DNA of 64,000 nt from Peromyscus leucopus. Lineage: Eukaryota; Chordata; Mammalia; Rodentia; Cricetidae. Within the stretch, counting starts at the first letter, position 1. Each line of letters opens with the position of its first letter. A program made the position numbers and the translations under genes. Positions 21,795-33,130 of this stretch are shown here, piece by piece. The notes beneath the pieces were generated by a model. It did no database searches. It had not been told where the DNA came from and saw only the letters and a program-made list of their open reading frames with translations. Location of the stretch: assembly GCF_004664715.2 (NCBI RefSeq), contig NC_051069.1, positions 4,252,001 to 4,316,000 on the forward strand, given 5' to 3'.

Positions 21795-22035
21795 CTCATT
21801 AGCTCTCCACTCCCCTTCCCTGCCTCCTCAACCTCTACTCCCCTCCACTGCTTCCTTTACCTCCCTACTCTCTTCCCGACTCCTCTATCACTCTACTCCC
21901 CCATCCCCTTTCCCTCTCTTATCCCCTCCCTTCCCTCCTCCAGCTCTCTACTCCCCTCCCTTGCTTCCTCTCTCTCTCCCTCCCCTCCCCTGCCTACTCC
22001 TTTCCCTTTCCTGCTGGCCTCTTTTCTCCCTATAC
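21795..22035. repeat. Pyrimidine-rich tract, about 240 bases
   Basis: The + strand is largely C and T (repeated ctcccct, cttccct and ctctctctc blocks) with few purines. It is irregular rather than a simple tandem array. Reading frames across it are low-complexity Pro/Ser/Leu and not genes. Confidence 0.92.
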
Positions 22036-22544
22036 ACAATCTTGCCTTCTGCTTTCATGCCACAGACATCCTGTTACCCTCATTGTAAGTACTTTTGTTT
22101 AATTTTGATTAGACATCAGAAATCTTAGTTAATCCTGTAAGAAAGCAGAAACAAAAGCACAGCAATGGGTAAAAAGGAAATAAAGATTTTAAGATCTTAT
22201 ATTTGAAAGCTGCAAAGAATAACCAGAGGTGTTATTTGAATAAATATGAAATTATAGTAAATTTACTAAGAAAAGTCAATATACGAAAATCATATGTGAA
22301 CAGTCTGCACATTAAGAACAAATAAATTCCTAAAATATATCTAATGTATACATTGAGAAATGGTCAAGACTTTCAGAGAAAAGTCTAAAACTTTATTGAT
22401 TTCAAAGACATAAACAGAAGGAGTATATGGTCTTAGTGGACTGGGACACTTTGTGTGTCAAACACATAATTTCCCCCCAATTAGTCTATACAGTCCATGT
22501 ATCCCAAATAAAATCAAACATGATTTGGGGTTCAATTTGAAAGT
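22036..22544. other. Unassigned AT-rich sequence
   Basis: No feature recognised. Confidence 0.35.
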
Positions 22545-22745
22545 TAGGGAGCCATGGAGATATCTGAGTTGGTAAAGCACTTGTCTTGTAAGCATGAGGA
22601 CCTGAGCTTGGTCCCCAATTCCAGGTGTGGTGGAGTAGACTTATAACCCTAAGGCTGGGGAGATAGAAACAGAAGAATCCCTGGGACTCAGTGGACAGGC
22701 AGCCTAATCTACTTGGTGAGCTACAGGCCAGTGAGACGGCCTGCT
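22545..22745 (+). mobile_element. B4-type SINE, truncated
   Basis: Sequence gttggtaaagcacttgtctt, gtaagcatgaggacctgagc, gaatccctgggactcagtgg and gagctacaggccagtgagac, then a TTTG-rich stretch where the tail should be. Confidence 0.8.
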
Positions 22746-22944
22746 TATTTGCTTATTTGTTTATTCGTTTGTTTTAAGGTAGATTGCATCAGAGGAAATG
22801 GCAGAAGCTGTCCTGTCTACATACCCACATGGTTTAGTATCGAAGTGTATGGAGCTGGGACCTGGCCAGCTGCCTGGAGGAAGAGGGCCCTGATGAGTTA
22901 GAGTAGCTGATCTTCCTAACTATGCTCACCTAGAGGTCTAGTTA
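22746..22944. other. Unassigned sequence
   Basis: No feature recognised. Confidence 0.3.
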
Positions 22945-23346
22945 ACAGTTCTATAATTAGCACTAAACAGCTCTATCATCCATATGGGATTGCTCTGTAA
23001 CAGCTCTAAAATCCACATGAAATTGCTCTATAATCACACTAGACAGCTTTATAATCCATATGGAATTGTTCTATAACAGCACTGAACAGATCTGTAATCT
23101 ATGTGGAGTTGCTCTATAAACAGCTCTATCGTCCATATAGAATTGCTCTATAACAGCTCTAAACAACTCTAACATCCATATGGAATTGTTCTGTAACAGC
23201 TCTAAACAGCTCTGTCATCCATATGAAATTGCTCTATAATCATCTCTAAATAGCTCTATAACCCATATGGAATTGCTCTATAACAACTCTAAACAGCTCT
23301 ATCATCCATGTGGAATTGCTCTATAATAGCTCTGTAATCCACATGG
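22945..23346. repeat. 43-bp minisatellite, about nine to ten units
   Basis: The core elements cagctctatcatccatatgg and aattgctctataacagctct alternate along 400 bases with a period of about 43-44 bases. A shorter variant of about 33 bases lacks one block. Units differ by 5-20%, and the left edge (from about 22945) is most decayed. I do not recognise the unit as part of a known transposon. It holds no open frame. Confidence 0.9.
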
Positions 23347-23785
23347 AATAAAGGCAGCAGGCTCTTCATTGTTAAGGGGAAATGGGGCAGTGTAGAGAAC
23401 AGAGTTGAGAATAAATTTCCAGAGACTGTTCACAACAAATTGTTCAGAGTCATGACTCATTTCAGTTGGAGTCTGAAGGATGATTTAAGATAAGAAAGAC
23501 ACAATTCATTTAAGTCTGAGGTTATAGTTGGGATAGGGATGTCAGAATAGGCCAGGGTATTTGAGTTATCACAGACAATTTTATAACTGCTTTTGGATGG
23601 GCATTGGGCAATGAACACCACAGGAGTAATGTTAGATAGCTTTCCGTTTCAACTTGACTCTTAACTAGGAGTTGGGATTTTGTGAGGGAAGACTCAAATG
23701 TTTATTTTGCTAACTCACTGATTCTCAACTTTGACTGACACTGAAAACACATAGCAGGATTACAAGATGCTAAGGGTCTATGGCC
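23347..23785. other. Unassigned sequence
   Basis: A short gattctcaactttgactgac near 23721 may be a MER5-like remnant. Otherwise nothing seen. Confidence 0.35.
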
Positions 23786-24341
23786 ACTGAACCCAGCAGC
23801 CTAGATGCCCATCAATGAGCTAGACTGTGAAAACACAGTGTAATTTTTGCCTATATGCCCATCAATGAGTGACTAGATTGTGAAAATATGATATGGATAT
23901 ACAGTGTAATTTTATTCATCTGTAAAGAAAAGTGAAATTATGAAATCTGCAGGAAAATGGATAGATCTGGAACTTACTATGTTAATCAAAGTCATCCAGG
24001 ATCAGAAAGACAAATGCCACGTATTCTCTCTCATAGGCAGATATCAGCTTTTAAATACATATATATTTATACACATGGATAGATGTGTGGGTCTAGATCA
24101 TGAAACTCAAAAGAGGACCATAGGAGAGGGAAAGAGATGCCAGGGAAGGCAACAGCGGTGGTGGTGATGGGCCATAAGAACACATCAGGCATGAGAACAG
24201 GCCGTTGCCAGAGGTAGAAGGATAAAAGACGAGATGGAGAAATGGGAGAGAAGAAAGGAGGGAGGATCAACAAAAACAAACTGTACTTAAAAATGGCATT
24301 AGGAAACTACTCTACATGATAATTGCAAAATAAAATAACAG
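23786..24341 (+). mobile_element. L1 LINE, ORF2 end plus 3' UTR
   Basis: The L1 ORF2 end is seen in atgcccatcaatgagtgact, atgaaatctgcaggaaaatg, gatagatctggaacttacta and gtattctctctcataggcag. The 3' tail ends in attgcaaaataaaataaca. A segment with atgcccatcaatgag and cagtgtaattttt occurs twice (about 23800-23845 and 23851-23910), a local duplication. Not coding. Confidence 0.85.
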
Positions 24342-25374
24342 ATCTTGATCCCCAAGCCACGCAAGGTCAACCAATAAGAAGCCTTGCGGTTGAGACTGGG
24401 AGCATGGGGAGATTCTAAGGTTTTTCCATGTGACTATAAAGTGACCAGTGTCCACTGCAGTATCAGAGGATGAGGCCAGGCCCAGTGCTAGAGTCCTCTC
24501 CAGGTAATTAAACCAGGATATGTGAGGATGGAACCTACATGTTCTTCAATGCTCCATGTTCTCCAGAGAACCAACTGTGGCCTGGGAACCTCTGATTTTA
24601 GGCATTTCTGCCTGACATCAGCCAACACCACCAATGCCTTCTGGAGTTTCCTATAATAGGGATTTAATTCCAAGACAGCTAAGTGGCTCTTTGATTGATA
24701 AGTGACAAATTCCAACCAATAAAAAACTATGCAGTATTATTGAATATCTACAGAGAAAAAAATATACTGTCTTTAGGTGGGGAAAAAAAGCTCCATAAAC
24801 ATACATATTCCAGTTTTTGGTTAATGGTGGGTGGTCCCAGTACCACCAAATTCTTCAAAAGTTCCTTACCACAGCAAGGAAAGCTGGTGAGGATGCAAGG
24901 CATGTCTCTAACTTTCCTGCAGACCCTCAAATACAGCCCAGTCATATGAACCGTATAACACCTCTCCTGTTCTCACAGCTTGGGAAAGAGGAGAGGGCAA
25001 GGTGGTAATAGCAGGAGGCAAAATAACACCAAATATTATAATAGTCCTGCCAGCCCCACCGTACCTGAGAAGTGGAGTTCACACTCACAAGAGCGTGTAG
25101 CAAGTTCTGCGCCTTTGGCACCTCCTTGGCAGGCATGTAACTCCTAAATGACTTAGCAAAATCTGGATCTCAGCAGGCCAGGGTGCTCTTCTGTAGCTGG
25201 AAATGGGTAAGAGTCATCTGAGGACCCCATGGGCATCGTGGCCTTGAGTGGTCTTTCCCTGTCTATCCTTTGAATATGCAAATCACTGCATGAGGAAGGA
25301 AAACTTCAGCCCTGACTATATACATAGCAAGGACCTCAGTGGACAAAGCCTTTGTCTGAAATACATCCTCATGC
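24342..25374. other. Unassigned sequence
   Basis: About 1 kb without recognised repeats. Short open frames on both strands show no family resemblance. Confidence 0.4.
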
Positions 25375-25560
25375 TTCTGTTTTAGGAAACTAATTTTATA
25401 GATGATGTCCCTTGCTTCATAGATATAATCATTCTGTTCCCAGAAAGGTAGAGCGGTTGTTTAGGGTCATTTACCACCAAGGCCAGAGCTGAGATTTGCA
25501 CTGGAATCTTCCTTCTCAATCCATGCTTTCTCCTCTAGAGTAACTGGAGCCCTTGACATT
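25375..25560 (+). mobile_element. Possible MIR, strongly decayed
   Basis: The order ggaaactaattttatagatg, gtttagggtcatttaccacc and aaggccagagctgagatttg resembles the MIR core and 3' part. Confidence 0.4.
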
Positions 25561-26057
25561 GCTATGGTGCCTTATAATCTACAAAACACACTCTCCATTA
25601 CTACTGGAGAAAGAGTAAATAAAAAACCATGCCAAGCACACAGCAGGCACATACTACAGGAACACACTTCTACCCCCTTTTATCTGTAGACTGTTTCCTA
25701 ACCCTGAAGCAAGTCATAAAACATGAGCAACAGGGCCTGATGACATCATGACTGGCCCCCACATTGGGGCCCCCATCACAGTACCTTTGATCAAAATGCC
25801 AGAACATAGGACTGTATAGTATATATACCTTGAGCTTCATGGGTCAAAGAGAGCATGGCGAATAATTGTGTGCATCCGAAAGGGCCATAGCCTCTAATCA
25901 GTAAGGGAAGTCAGAGAGCCTTGGCCAGTCACCTCTGGTCAAGTTCCTCCCATGGTGCTCACATTTCCTTTCTATTATAGACTGCTGCAGGGTTTAGGCT
26001 ACTGTGATATTAGTTTGTGTAGAGACTCAGAAATAGTTGTATCCTCCCAGTAATAAT
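25561..26057. other. Unassigned sequence
   Basis: A MIR/L2-like gccaagcacacagcaggcac occurs near 25632. No exon or other repeat recognised. Confidence 0.35.
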
Positions 26058-26405
26058 TGTATCAGTTACTTTTTATCACAGTTGCTGTGACAGAATATCT
26101 AACAGCCAGGAATTTAAGGAAAGAAGTGTTTATTCTGGCTTACAGTTCAAAGGGATACAGTCCATCACGCTGGGGAAGTCATGGTGGCAAGAATGGGAGG
26201 CCACCTAGTCACTGCACTGCAGTCAGAGAGCAGAGGAGGGCTAGGTTATAAAGCCTGGAGGCCCACCCCCAATGACCTGATTCCCCTAGTAAGGAAGGTT
26301 CCACCTCCTAAAGGTTCCACACCCTTCCTAAACGGCATCACCAGCTGGGGAGCAAGTGTTCAAACACATGACCCCAAAAAGGACATTTCACACTCAAAGT
26401 GCAAC
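26058..26405 (-). mobile_element. Old MaLR LTR
   Basis: + strand reading tgtatcagttactttttatc, gtttattctggcttacagtt, gggaagtcatggtggcaaga, cacctcctaaaggttccaca and caaacacatgaccccaaaaa is the reverse of an MT/ORR1-type LTR. It is more diverged than 13291-13637. No clear target duplication. Confidence 0.75.
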
Positions 26406-27131
26406 ATCCCTTTTCCTCCTTCTCCATTCTCCCTCCCCTTCCTGAGAGTGTTGTACACACAAGTGCAATGGCAAAAGGCAATGGGACAGACAGTTTATGA
26501 GTAGCCGCAGGGTAGCCTAACTCCTGGACCACAATGCTGATTTTCAAAGCCTTACTGAGGCTGTGGCTTTAGCTCAAGCCTAAAACAGATAGCCACCCCT
26601 TTTTCTGTCCCTATGCCTATCTCCTCAGATCTAAACTATGGGGCCGCCTATCTCCTCAGATCTAAACTATGGGGCCACTGAGCATCCTATGAGCCTATAA
26701 ATAAGGAGAAAGAAGGCAAAAAAGAAGGGACCACTCACTCAGCAAGGCATATATGGAGACAAAGGAAAGAGAGCCAACTTATGTGGGACTGGGTACTGAC
26801 TGACCTCAGCAAATCAACTACTGGGAGGAGGGGCACATTAGAGCAAAAAGGAACTCTGCCTTCACTATTTAAAACACCGCAGCCCATCAGTCGTGGTCCA
26901 AGAAATGTTCTGTACCATGAGATGACATGGAAGGAAAGCAGAATCTCAGTGGGGGCAAAGGGAAGGATTAAGTCCACTAGTTGGGAAGATGGACAGGAGT
27001 GACCTTACCATATAAAACACTTGGGTTCAGTTTTTCCTTTCCTTTCTTTCTTTTGTTCTAAACTACTATATTTACAGATTCTGTAAGACTTAAGTTCTGA
27101 CCAAAAACAAACCAATGAAAAACCCACCCCT
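26406..27131. other. Unassigned sequence holding a 31-bp duplication
   Basis: Apart from the duplication at 26615-26676, no feature recognised. Confidence 0.4.
26615..26676. repeat. 31-bp perfect tandem duplication
   Basis: Unit 26615-26645 (starting gcctatctcctcagatctaa) is repeated exactly at 26646-26676. Perfect identity indicates a very recent event. Confidence 0.98.
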
Positions 27132-27341
27132 TATGGTATTTAGTCTTCATTGCCAACATGATTAGGTTTAGACTCCCTATAGAAATGCATGCTGGCCTCA
27201 CGTACCTGCTGCCATGCTGCCCCCACCATGATGGACTGTCCCCTCAAACTGTGAACCAGAGTAAACCCTTTCTTCCCAAGGTGGCTTCTTGTAAGGCATT
27301 TGGTCCCAGGAATGAGAAAGGTGACTGATAGGTCTGTCAAC
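27132..27341 (+). mobile_element. MaLR LTR (ORR1/MT-like), internally deleted
   Basis: The front tcttcattgccaacatgatt passes quickly to the late block caccatgatggactgtcccc, ctcaaactgtgaaccagagt and aaaccctttcttcccaaggt. The copy is about 210 bases, so part of the LTR is missing. Confidence 0.75.
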
Positions 27342-27724
27342 AGAATCATGGTCCTTTGACCAACACACTGAGAGGCAACTGGCCACAGAGCAGTCACTCT
27401 GTGCTCACTCTGTCTTTCCTTTCTCACTTGCAGGAGGAGGTTACCCTTGGTTTCTGGGTGTCCACATGGAGAAGGCTGCTCTCATTCCTTCAGGCATGCT
27501 GAGCTCAAGGGCTCCTGTTGACAAGCACTAAGGGGAGGCTGTGCAGGACCTTCTCAGAAGAGCTAACCTGCTCTTCTATCAGCCACCTTCAGGAAGCAGG
27601 ACTCAGAACCCTCTTAGGATATTTCATAAGAAGGTTGTCCTTTGTCACTAGTCCCTTGTCAACCTCCCATCAACCACACATTCCCATTTGGTCCCCTAAA
27701 CAGCAGGCTCAGACAGCAAACTAA
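27342..27724. other. Unassigned sequence
   Basis: No feature recognised. Confidence 0.35.
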
Positions 27725-27945
27725 TCAAACAACAACATTACAACAAACAACAACAACAACAAAACTCTTCCTGGTAGCATTCACTTGTAATCCCAGCATT
27801 GGACAGGTAGAGTCAGAAGGATTTCTGGATTCACTGATCCAGGATTCAGGCTAACCAAATCAGTGAGGTCCAAATCCAGTGAGACTCATCTCACAGCACA
27901 CGCATGCTCACACAAACACTTCATAAATACACACAAATACAGTTT
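27725..27945 (+). mobile_element. (CAA)n and partial B4-type SINE
   Basis: A CAA-rich run at 27729-27762 precedes tcacttgtaatcccagcatt, ggcaggt-like sequence and a CA-rich end, fitting the middle and tail of a B4-type SINE without its head. Confidence 0.6.
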
Positions 27946-29164
27946 TCAATGGAAGGATGTTCCTCCAATAATGGGTGCCCTATCCTCCTTGGTTATTTGA
28001 GCACCATGCTGGAGACTGGACTTTAACCAACCTTCTGCAAAGTGACCAGTCACAACTAATTGCTTATTGTCTCTTGTTCTACATTCTATGTCTCACGTTT
28101 GTCTGTTTGTTTCTTCTGTTCTATTTTCAGAGGGTTTGAGCAAAAAAAAAAAAATTTTAAAGGAAAAAAAAAACCCTCCCAAATGTATTCATGAATATTT
28201 TAGCATGTATTTTGTGTACACATTTAATATTCTCTCCAGGGCACACAGAGCAAAGAATTAGGAAGAGGGAGTTAAGCCGCAGTTTAGTGTCTGCTGACCA
28301 ACAGCCGATCTCAGGAGTGAAGGGCAGAGTCCCAACAAAGCCTGACTGGCTGGTCCCTTCTGGACAGACATGGAAGTATTCCTGCTCAGATGTGGAGGGG
28401 GTGGAGCATGTGAGGACACAGGGGAGGGAGGGAGCACGGAGGTGGGAAGACACTACTGCTGCTGCTCATCACTCTCCCATTCCAACATAGCTAAATACTT
28501 CCCTGCTTCCTCGGTCCTGGATCTGTGTTATTCGGGGAAGTTTAGTGAAGCGCAGCTGCTACTTCCCTTCATCACAAGAGATGCTAGCACAGACGCAGGG
28601 AGCTCTGGGGCAGTGTCTGGGATGCCACCGGAGAAGCCACGGAGCGGATGGGCTTATCAAGAACAAATTCTTGGTGGAGTTAGTGATAGATCTGAGGGGG
28701 AGAACGAGCTAGCTTTATGGAGAAGACCTCTACCCTGGAAACTGCGAGCATGAAGGTCCTTAGGCATAAAAGCCTGGCTCAAGTCAACACACAGAGTGGT
28801 TCTGCCTGGCTGCGTGGCATCGAAAGAGAAGAGGGGATGAGAAGGAAGACTGACCCTTGCCACGCAGAGCTCTCTTGCAGAGTAACTGGTGTGCTCAGGA
28901 GATGAACTTTCACTGAGAGGTTATGGAGCTAGAACCATTACAAAATTTGGATCTGCTCAGCTCTGAGGCTAGAAGGACCACTCAGATGGAGGCTTGGAAG
29001 TTGCATGAGAATAGACAAGTGAGGGGGTTGCCGTGGGACAAGGGAGAGATGGCAAAGGTCTGGGTAGAGGAGAGAGGTGGAAGAGGCCAAGGAGATGGAG
29101 AGGGAGCAGTGTGATAGAGTATATTTAGGAACCCAAAGGGCAGGACGGAAGACCAAAGGGTGTG
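27946..29164. other. Unassigned sequence
   Basis: More than 1.2 kb with no recognised repeat except A runs at 28141-28154 and 28162-28173. Frames of 99-127 codons around 28191-28753 are open but unrecognised. A modest number of CpGs at 28500-28660 is worth noting. Confidence 0.4.
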
Positions 29165-29395
29165 GTGTACAGGGGTGTCTACCACAGAGTTGGGGCTAAG
29201 AGCCCGATCACTGGGCATAAAGGTTGCCACTTCTAGGGCCTGCACTGTGGCTTTGGGCAAGTCACTAACCTTTCAGTATAGCTGCCTGAGCTACATAAAA
29301 AGGGAAGGGGTGATGAAAAACGATATCTCAATAGTTATTAGGGAATCTTTTAAAGGACTCAGGACAGCACCTTTCAGGAAATACATGTTCTAAGT
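29165..29395 (+). mobile_element. MIR SINE, 5' and central part
   Basis: The stretch gagcccgatcactgggcata, ctgtggctttgggcaagtca and ctaacctttcagtat matches the MIR core. The downstream part is weak. Confidence 0.65.
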
Positions 29396-29865
29396 CTGTG
29401 TCCAACAGTCTCTGGGACCCTTTGACCTAAGGGAAGTCAATGTGCATGGGGTTGGGTAGAGCTGGTGTTTTTACTGGGGAGGAGGGTTGTCTGTGCTACT
29501 AAGTCAGAGTACACTCCAATGGCCACTACTGGTCTTCAGACTCACCGTGAAGAATATGTGACAAGTTAAAAAGCAAATGTGAGGTAAAAACTTACCAGTC
29601 CTTATATCAGTTTGCCATTGTTATAACATCCAAGGCATGTGACACCTTTACATTTTGTAGCCAGATTATGGATGGGAACTTGAGAAAGAATGGCCTCATA
29701 CCGGAGATTTGAGAAACACTGAGGAGGACAATAGTTTCCAGAATTTATTTCACATTAAAATTATCATGGAAGTTTCTAGAAACCTGGAAGATCTGGCTGA
29801 CTTCCTACCATCAACATGAGGATCCCAACAAGAGGAACAGTAAATTTGAGGAGAAGTAAATCTTT

Positions 29866-29866
<1 letters not shown>
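29396..29866. other. Unassigned sequence
   Basis: No feature recognised. Confidence 0.35.

Positions 29867-29894
<28 letters not shown>
29867..29894 (-). repeat. T28 homopolymer, possible retroposon tail
   Basis: 28 consecutive T could be the poly(A) tail of a minus-strand insertion covering about 29867-29975, with taaatctttg before and caaatcatttg after as a weak flanking repeat. The body contains gcacgatactcctatgtagc and gccttatgcggcaagcagtg; I cannot assign it. Confidence 0.6.
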
Positions 29895-29898
<4 letters not shown>

Positions 29899-29975
29899 CT
29901 CCCCTGCACGATACTCCTATGTAGCCTTATGCGGCAAGCAGTGACTGGAATTTTCGAAGTTTTAATGTGAAATCA

Positions 29976-31129
29976 AATCATTTGTGACCTGATTGAAGTA
30001 CAAATTCTTTAATTCTAGAGTAAGGGCTTCAAGCCAGAATTCTTGTGAGCTCCCAGGTAAGGCCCAGAGAATGTCCATGGTCAATGTTTTGAGTAAGATT
30101 CACGTGAATTATCAGTACATATCTAACCAGACCATGGACACTCACAGAGCAGGGGTTAGAATCTGAGCAGGGGTTAGAATCTGAGCAGGGGTTAGAATCT
30201 GAGCAGGGGTTAGAATCTGCTCTTTGAAAACAAACATGAAAGGCAGACAGTGCTGAGAGATGAGCATTCGGACACAATTGCCAACCAGGAAGTAGCTAGA
30301 CAAGACCTCAGTCCAGGACAGCCAGTGCTCAAAATTGCCGTATTCCCCCACTGCACTGTGTCTTTGTCAAGGCTATTTCTGGTGTTGATTTGGGCTTCCA
30401 TCTGCTCTGTTTCCTCTCTTACCCACCACTCCCACCCCCACCCAGTCACTGGTTTTCCAACAAAGTAACTTGTAGAAAATTATATAATTTTCTTCGCTCA
30501 ATTAAAGAGAGAAGCAAATGTGCCACGTGGAAGCTTAGCCCTGAGTAAGCCCTGGTGCCATCTCTATATTCCAGTCACCTTGGGTCAGAGTTCCTTCTAG
30601 GAGTCAGAGACAGTCAGAGAGAGACAGACAAAGTGGAACAGGCTAAACTAACCCCAAAAGATAGCACCTCATAGAGTTGATACACTTCTTCTTTAGGGAG
30701 ACTGGGTCTTCTAAGTGATAGATAATAAGTCAATAATATCCTGTGTTGACATCCCAGACCAGGCTAGGCTTCAGAGGAAATGCCTTGGAAAGTCCTTTCT
30801 GAACCCCTTCATCATTCAGCTCCATGAGTTTTTAGCCAGAGCCAGAAGGTGTGGCCATTAAAGAACCTTGGGGGCAAGTGCTGTTCTCAGGGTCCTTGGG
30901 TCTCCTGATGTTGTATGTCATTCTTGCCTGGAAGAACAGCCAATCCTGCTGCTGTTTCTAGAGCACTTAGCATGTGTCCCAACATCACACAACAATGCAG
31001 CCAGTGTGTGGGACTCTCATCAGAACCTAAGTCTTCCCGTCACATGGTGGCCACATCTTATGTAGTCCAATGTGTCCTTAGCTGCCAGGAGTACTTCATG
31101 GGCTTAATTAGTTTTCAGAACAGTTGAAC
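29976..31129. other. Unassigned sequence with an 18-bp tandem array
   Basis: Apart from 30147-30218, no repeat or exon recognised over about 1.1 kb. Confidence 0.4.
30147..30218. repeat. 18-bp x 4 perfect tandem array
   Basis: Four identical copies of gagcaggggttagaatct. Complete identity implies recent expansion. The in-frame 18-bp period gives reading frames without stops on the minus strand, but these are not genes. Confidence 0.99.
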
Positions 31130-31615
31130 TATAGCATGAATCTTAAAATGTCTTATTAATAAAAACAAACGCAGAGCCAGGTATTGGGGTGAACACTGAA
31201 AGAACAGAGGAACAGAACAAGCCACAGCCGACCTCAACTTGCCAATTCCTCAGCTGATCTTGTTTCCTCAAACTGGAAGCCTCCGTGTCCTCATCCAAAT
31301 GGATCTCAGCTGAAATGCTGCTAAAAGCTAAAAGCTTAAAAAAGGTTCTAGTTCTTGGTCTTCATGCCTTATATACCTTTCTGCTTCCTGCCATCACTTC
31401 CTGGCATTACAGGTGTGAGTCACCATGCCTGGCTGTTTCCAGTGTGGCTTTGAACTCACAGAGATCCAGATGGATCTCTGCCTCTGGAATGCTAGGATTA
31501 AAGGCATGTGTGCCACCATTTTCTGGCCTCTGTTTGTCTAGTGGCTGTTCTGTTCTCTGACCTCAGGTAAGTTTATTAGGGTACAAAATATATTGGGGAA
31601 CACAATATCACCACA
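31130..31615 (-). mobile_element. Solo LTR of the five-copy family, copy 3
   Basis: The + strand begins tatagcatgaatcttaaaat (first TG changed to TA) and ends cacaatatcaccaca, the reverse complement of copy 17027-17550. Flanks gttgaac at 31123-31129 and 31616-31622. Inner B1-like blocks: ctttgaactcacagagatcc and gctaggattaaaggcatgtg. Confidence 0.9.
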
Positions 31616-32734
31616 GTTGAACAAACATATTTCTGTTTTCTGTGCAAGGTCCATCAACATGGGGATAATCCAGACAACTGGCAGGCATGTAAGACTTGAC
31701 AGGAAGTCCTCTCAAAGAGGCAGCAGGTCAAAAGGAAGAGTGGACTCTGGAGAAAGGGAACTCCAGGCAGAAAGAAGACAGCAGGTAGACACACGCAAGG
31801 CAAGTTGAGGAAACTGATAATGATGGTCTCAGGTTGGGCCTGCATATAGCTGAAGTTGTTTAGCATACAGCCATGATGACTTAATATCATCGAAGGAGAT
31901 GATGAGCCCTTGTGGGAAATGTAAGAAGAAGAGGGTGAAGTATTGTCCTCAAGCTCTACCCCCAGAGTGTCTGCCAGAGGATGTTGGTGGGGAGTGACTT
32001 CCACTGTGATAGATCTGGAGCAGGAAAGGACATGCACGTCTCTAAACATCCAGAACAAGTTGAAGGACATACCTGTGTCTGGGGATTTGGCTGCATGGGG
32101 CTGGGGAATTGCCAGCTTCCCAATCTAGCTCCTGTCTTAATAGTGTTTTATAGTGTTTTATGTTAATTAAATGTCGGCTGTAGGCATGTGCCAAGAGGCC
32201 CTGCAAAATCTGGTGCGTGGGGACAAGGGGACAATTGTACTTACTGCAGCAGCCGTCCCCAGATGCCCACAGATCAAAGTGTATGAGGGAGGAGAGGCCC
32301 CATCCGGGCCTTCTCCAGAGATCATTGGAAGTAAATAGCTGCAGAAGGGCTGAGGAACAAGTCTAGGGCTCTTGCTTAAATAGATAACATTGGGACTGGT
32401 CTTCTACCTGGTCCCTAGGCCTCATACTTATCCCTCATCCTCCTTGCTTCTGGTAGAAAATGCCTCTATGGTAAATTAAAATGGGAGCACATGGGAGAAA
32501 AAGGACACTGGTAGTTCACAGCAGAGGCAAATTTGCCAAGGGTTTTGATCATGGAGGCACAGACAGGTTTACTTGCTTTATAGCCTCAGGCTGCACATCA
32601 CACATGCTAGGAGCATTTACTGTGGGCCAGACCTTATGCTTAGGCTGGACATAGCTCCATGAAGCTGTTCACGGACTATGAGTCCACTAGCGAGAGGAAA
32701 GATGTCAGGTGCCCCTTGGAAATGATGCTCACAG
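31616..32734. other. Unassigned sequence
   Basis: About 1.1 kb. Near 32610 gagcatttactgtgggccag is L2/MIR-like. Nothing else recognised. Confidence 0.4.
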
Positions 32735-33130
32735 TGCTAGGGGATAGCACAGGCAGGGAGGTACTTGATTTGTAACATAAGGATCTGAGTTCGATGCCCA
32801 ACACCAGTGTAAAATATTTGGGTGTGGCAGTGCATGCTTATAACCCAGCACAGAGGAGACAGAAAGAAGCAGATCCCTGGCGTCTGATCAGCAATTTCCA
32901 GGTAATGGGTTAATTTAGATGTCAGAGTTGGCTAATAACAAGCCTGAGCTATCTATAGGCCAAACAGTTATAATTAATATAAGTCTCTGTGTGGTAATTT
33001 GGAAGTGGCTGCCAGGACAGGAAAACTCCACTTACATAAGCAAGATGGATGGAGTCCTAAGGGACAACACTGAGATTGACCTCTGTCCTCCCCACACACA
33101 TGTGTACACACATCTACACACAGGCACACA
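32735..33130 (+). mobile_element. B4-type SINE with internal insertion
   Basis: The left part has ggatctgagttcgatgccca, ttgggtgtggcagtgcatgc and gcagatccctggcgtctgat. The right part resumes with ggatggagtcctaagggaca, tgacctctgtcctccccaca and a CA-rich tail. About 130 bases (about 32905-33040) interrupt it; they include gttggctaataacaagcctg and agtctctgtgtggtaatttg. Confidence 0.75.

Noticed and set aside
21772..22128. 118-codon Pro/Ser/Leu-rich frame
   Set aside because: Pure consequence of the pyrimidine tract; low complexity.
22945..23346. CRISPR array
   Set aside because: The repeats are contiguous without unique spacers, and the surrounding DNA is vertebrate.
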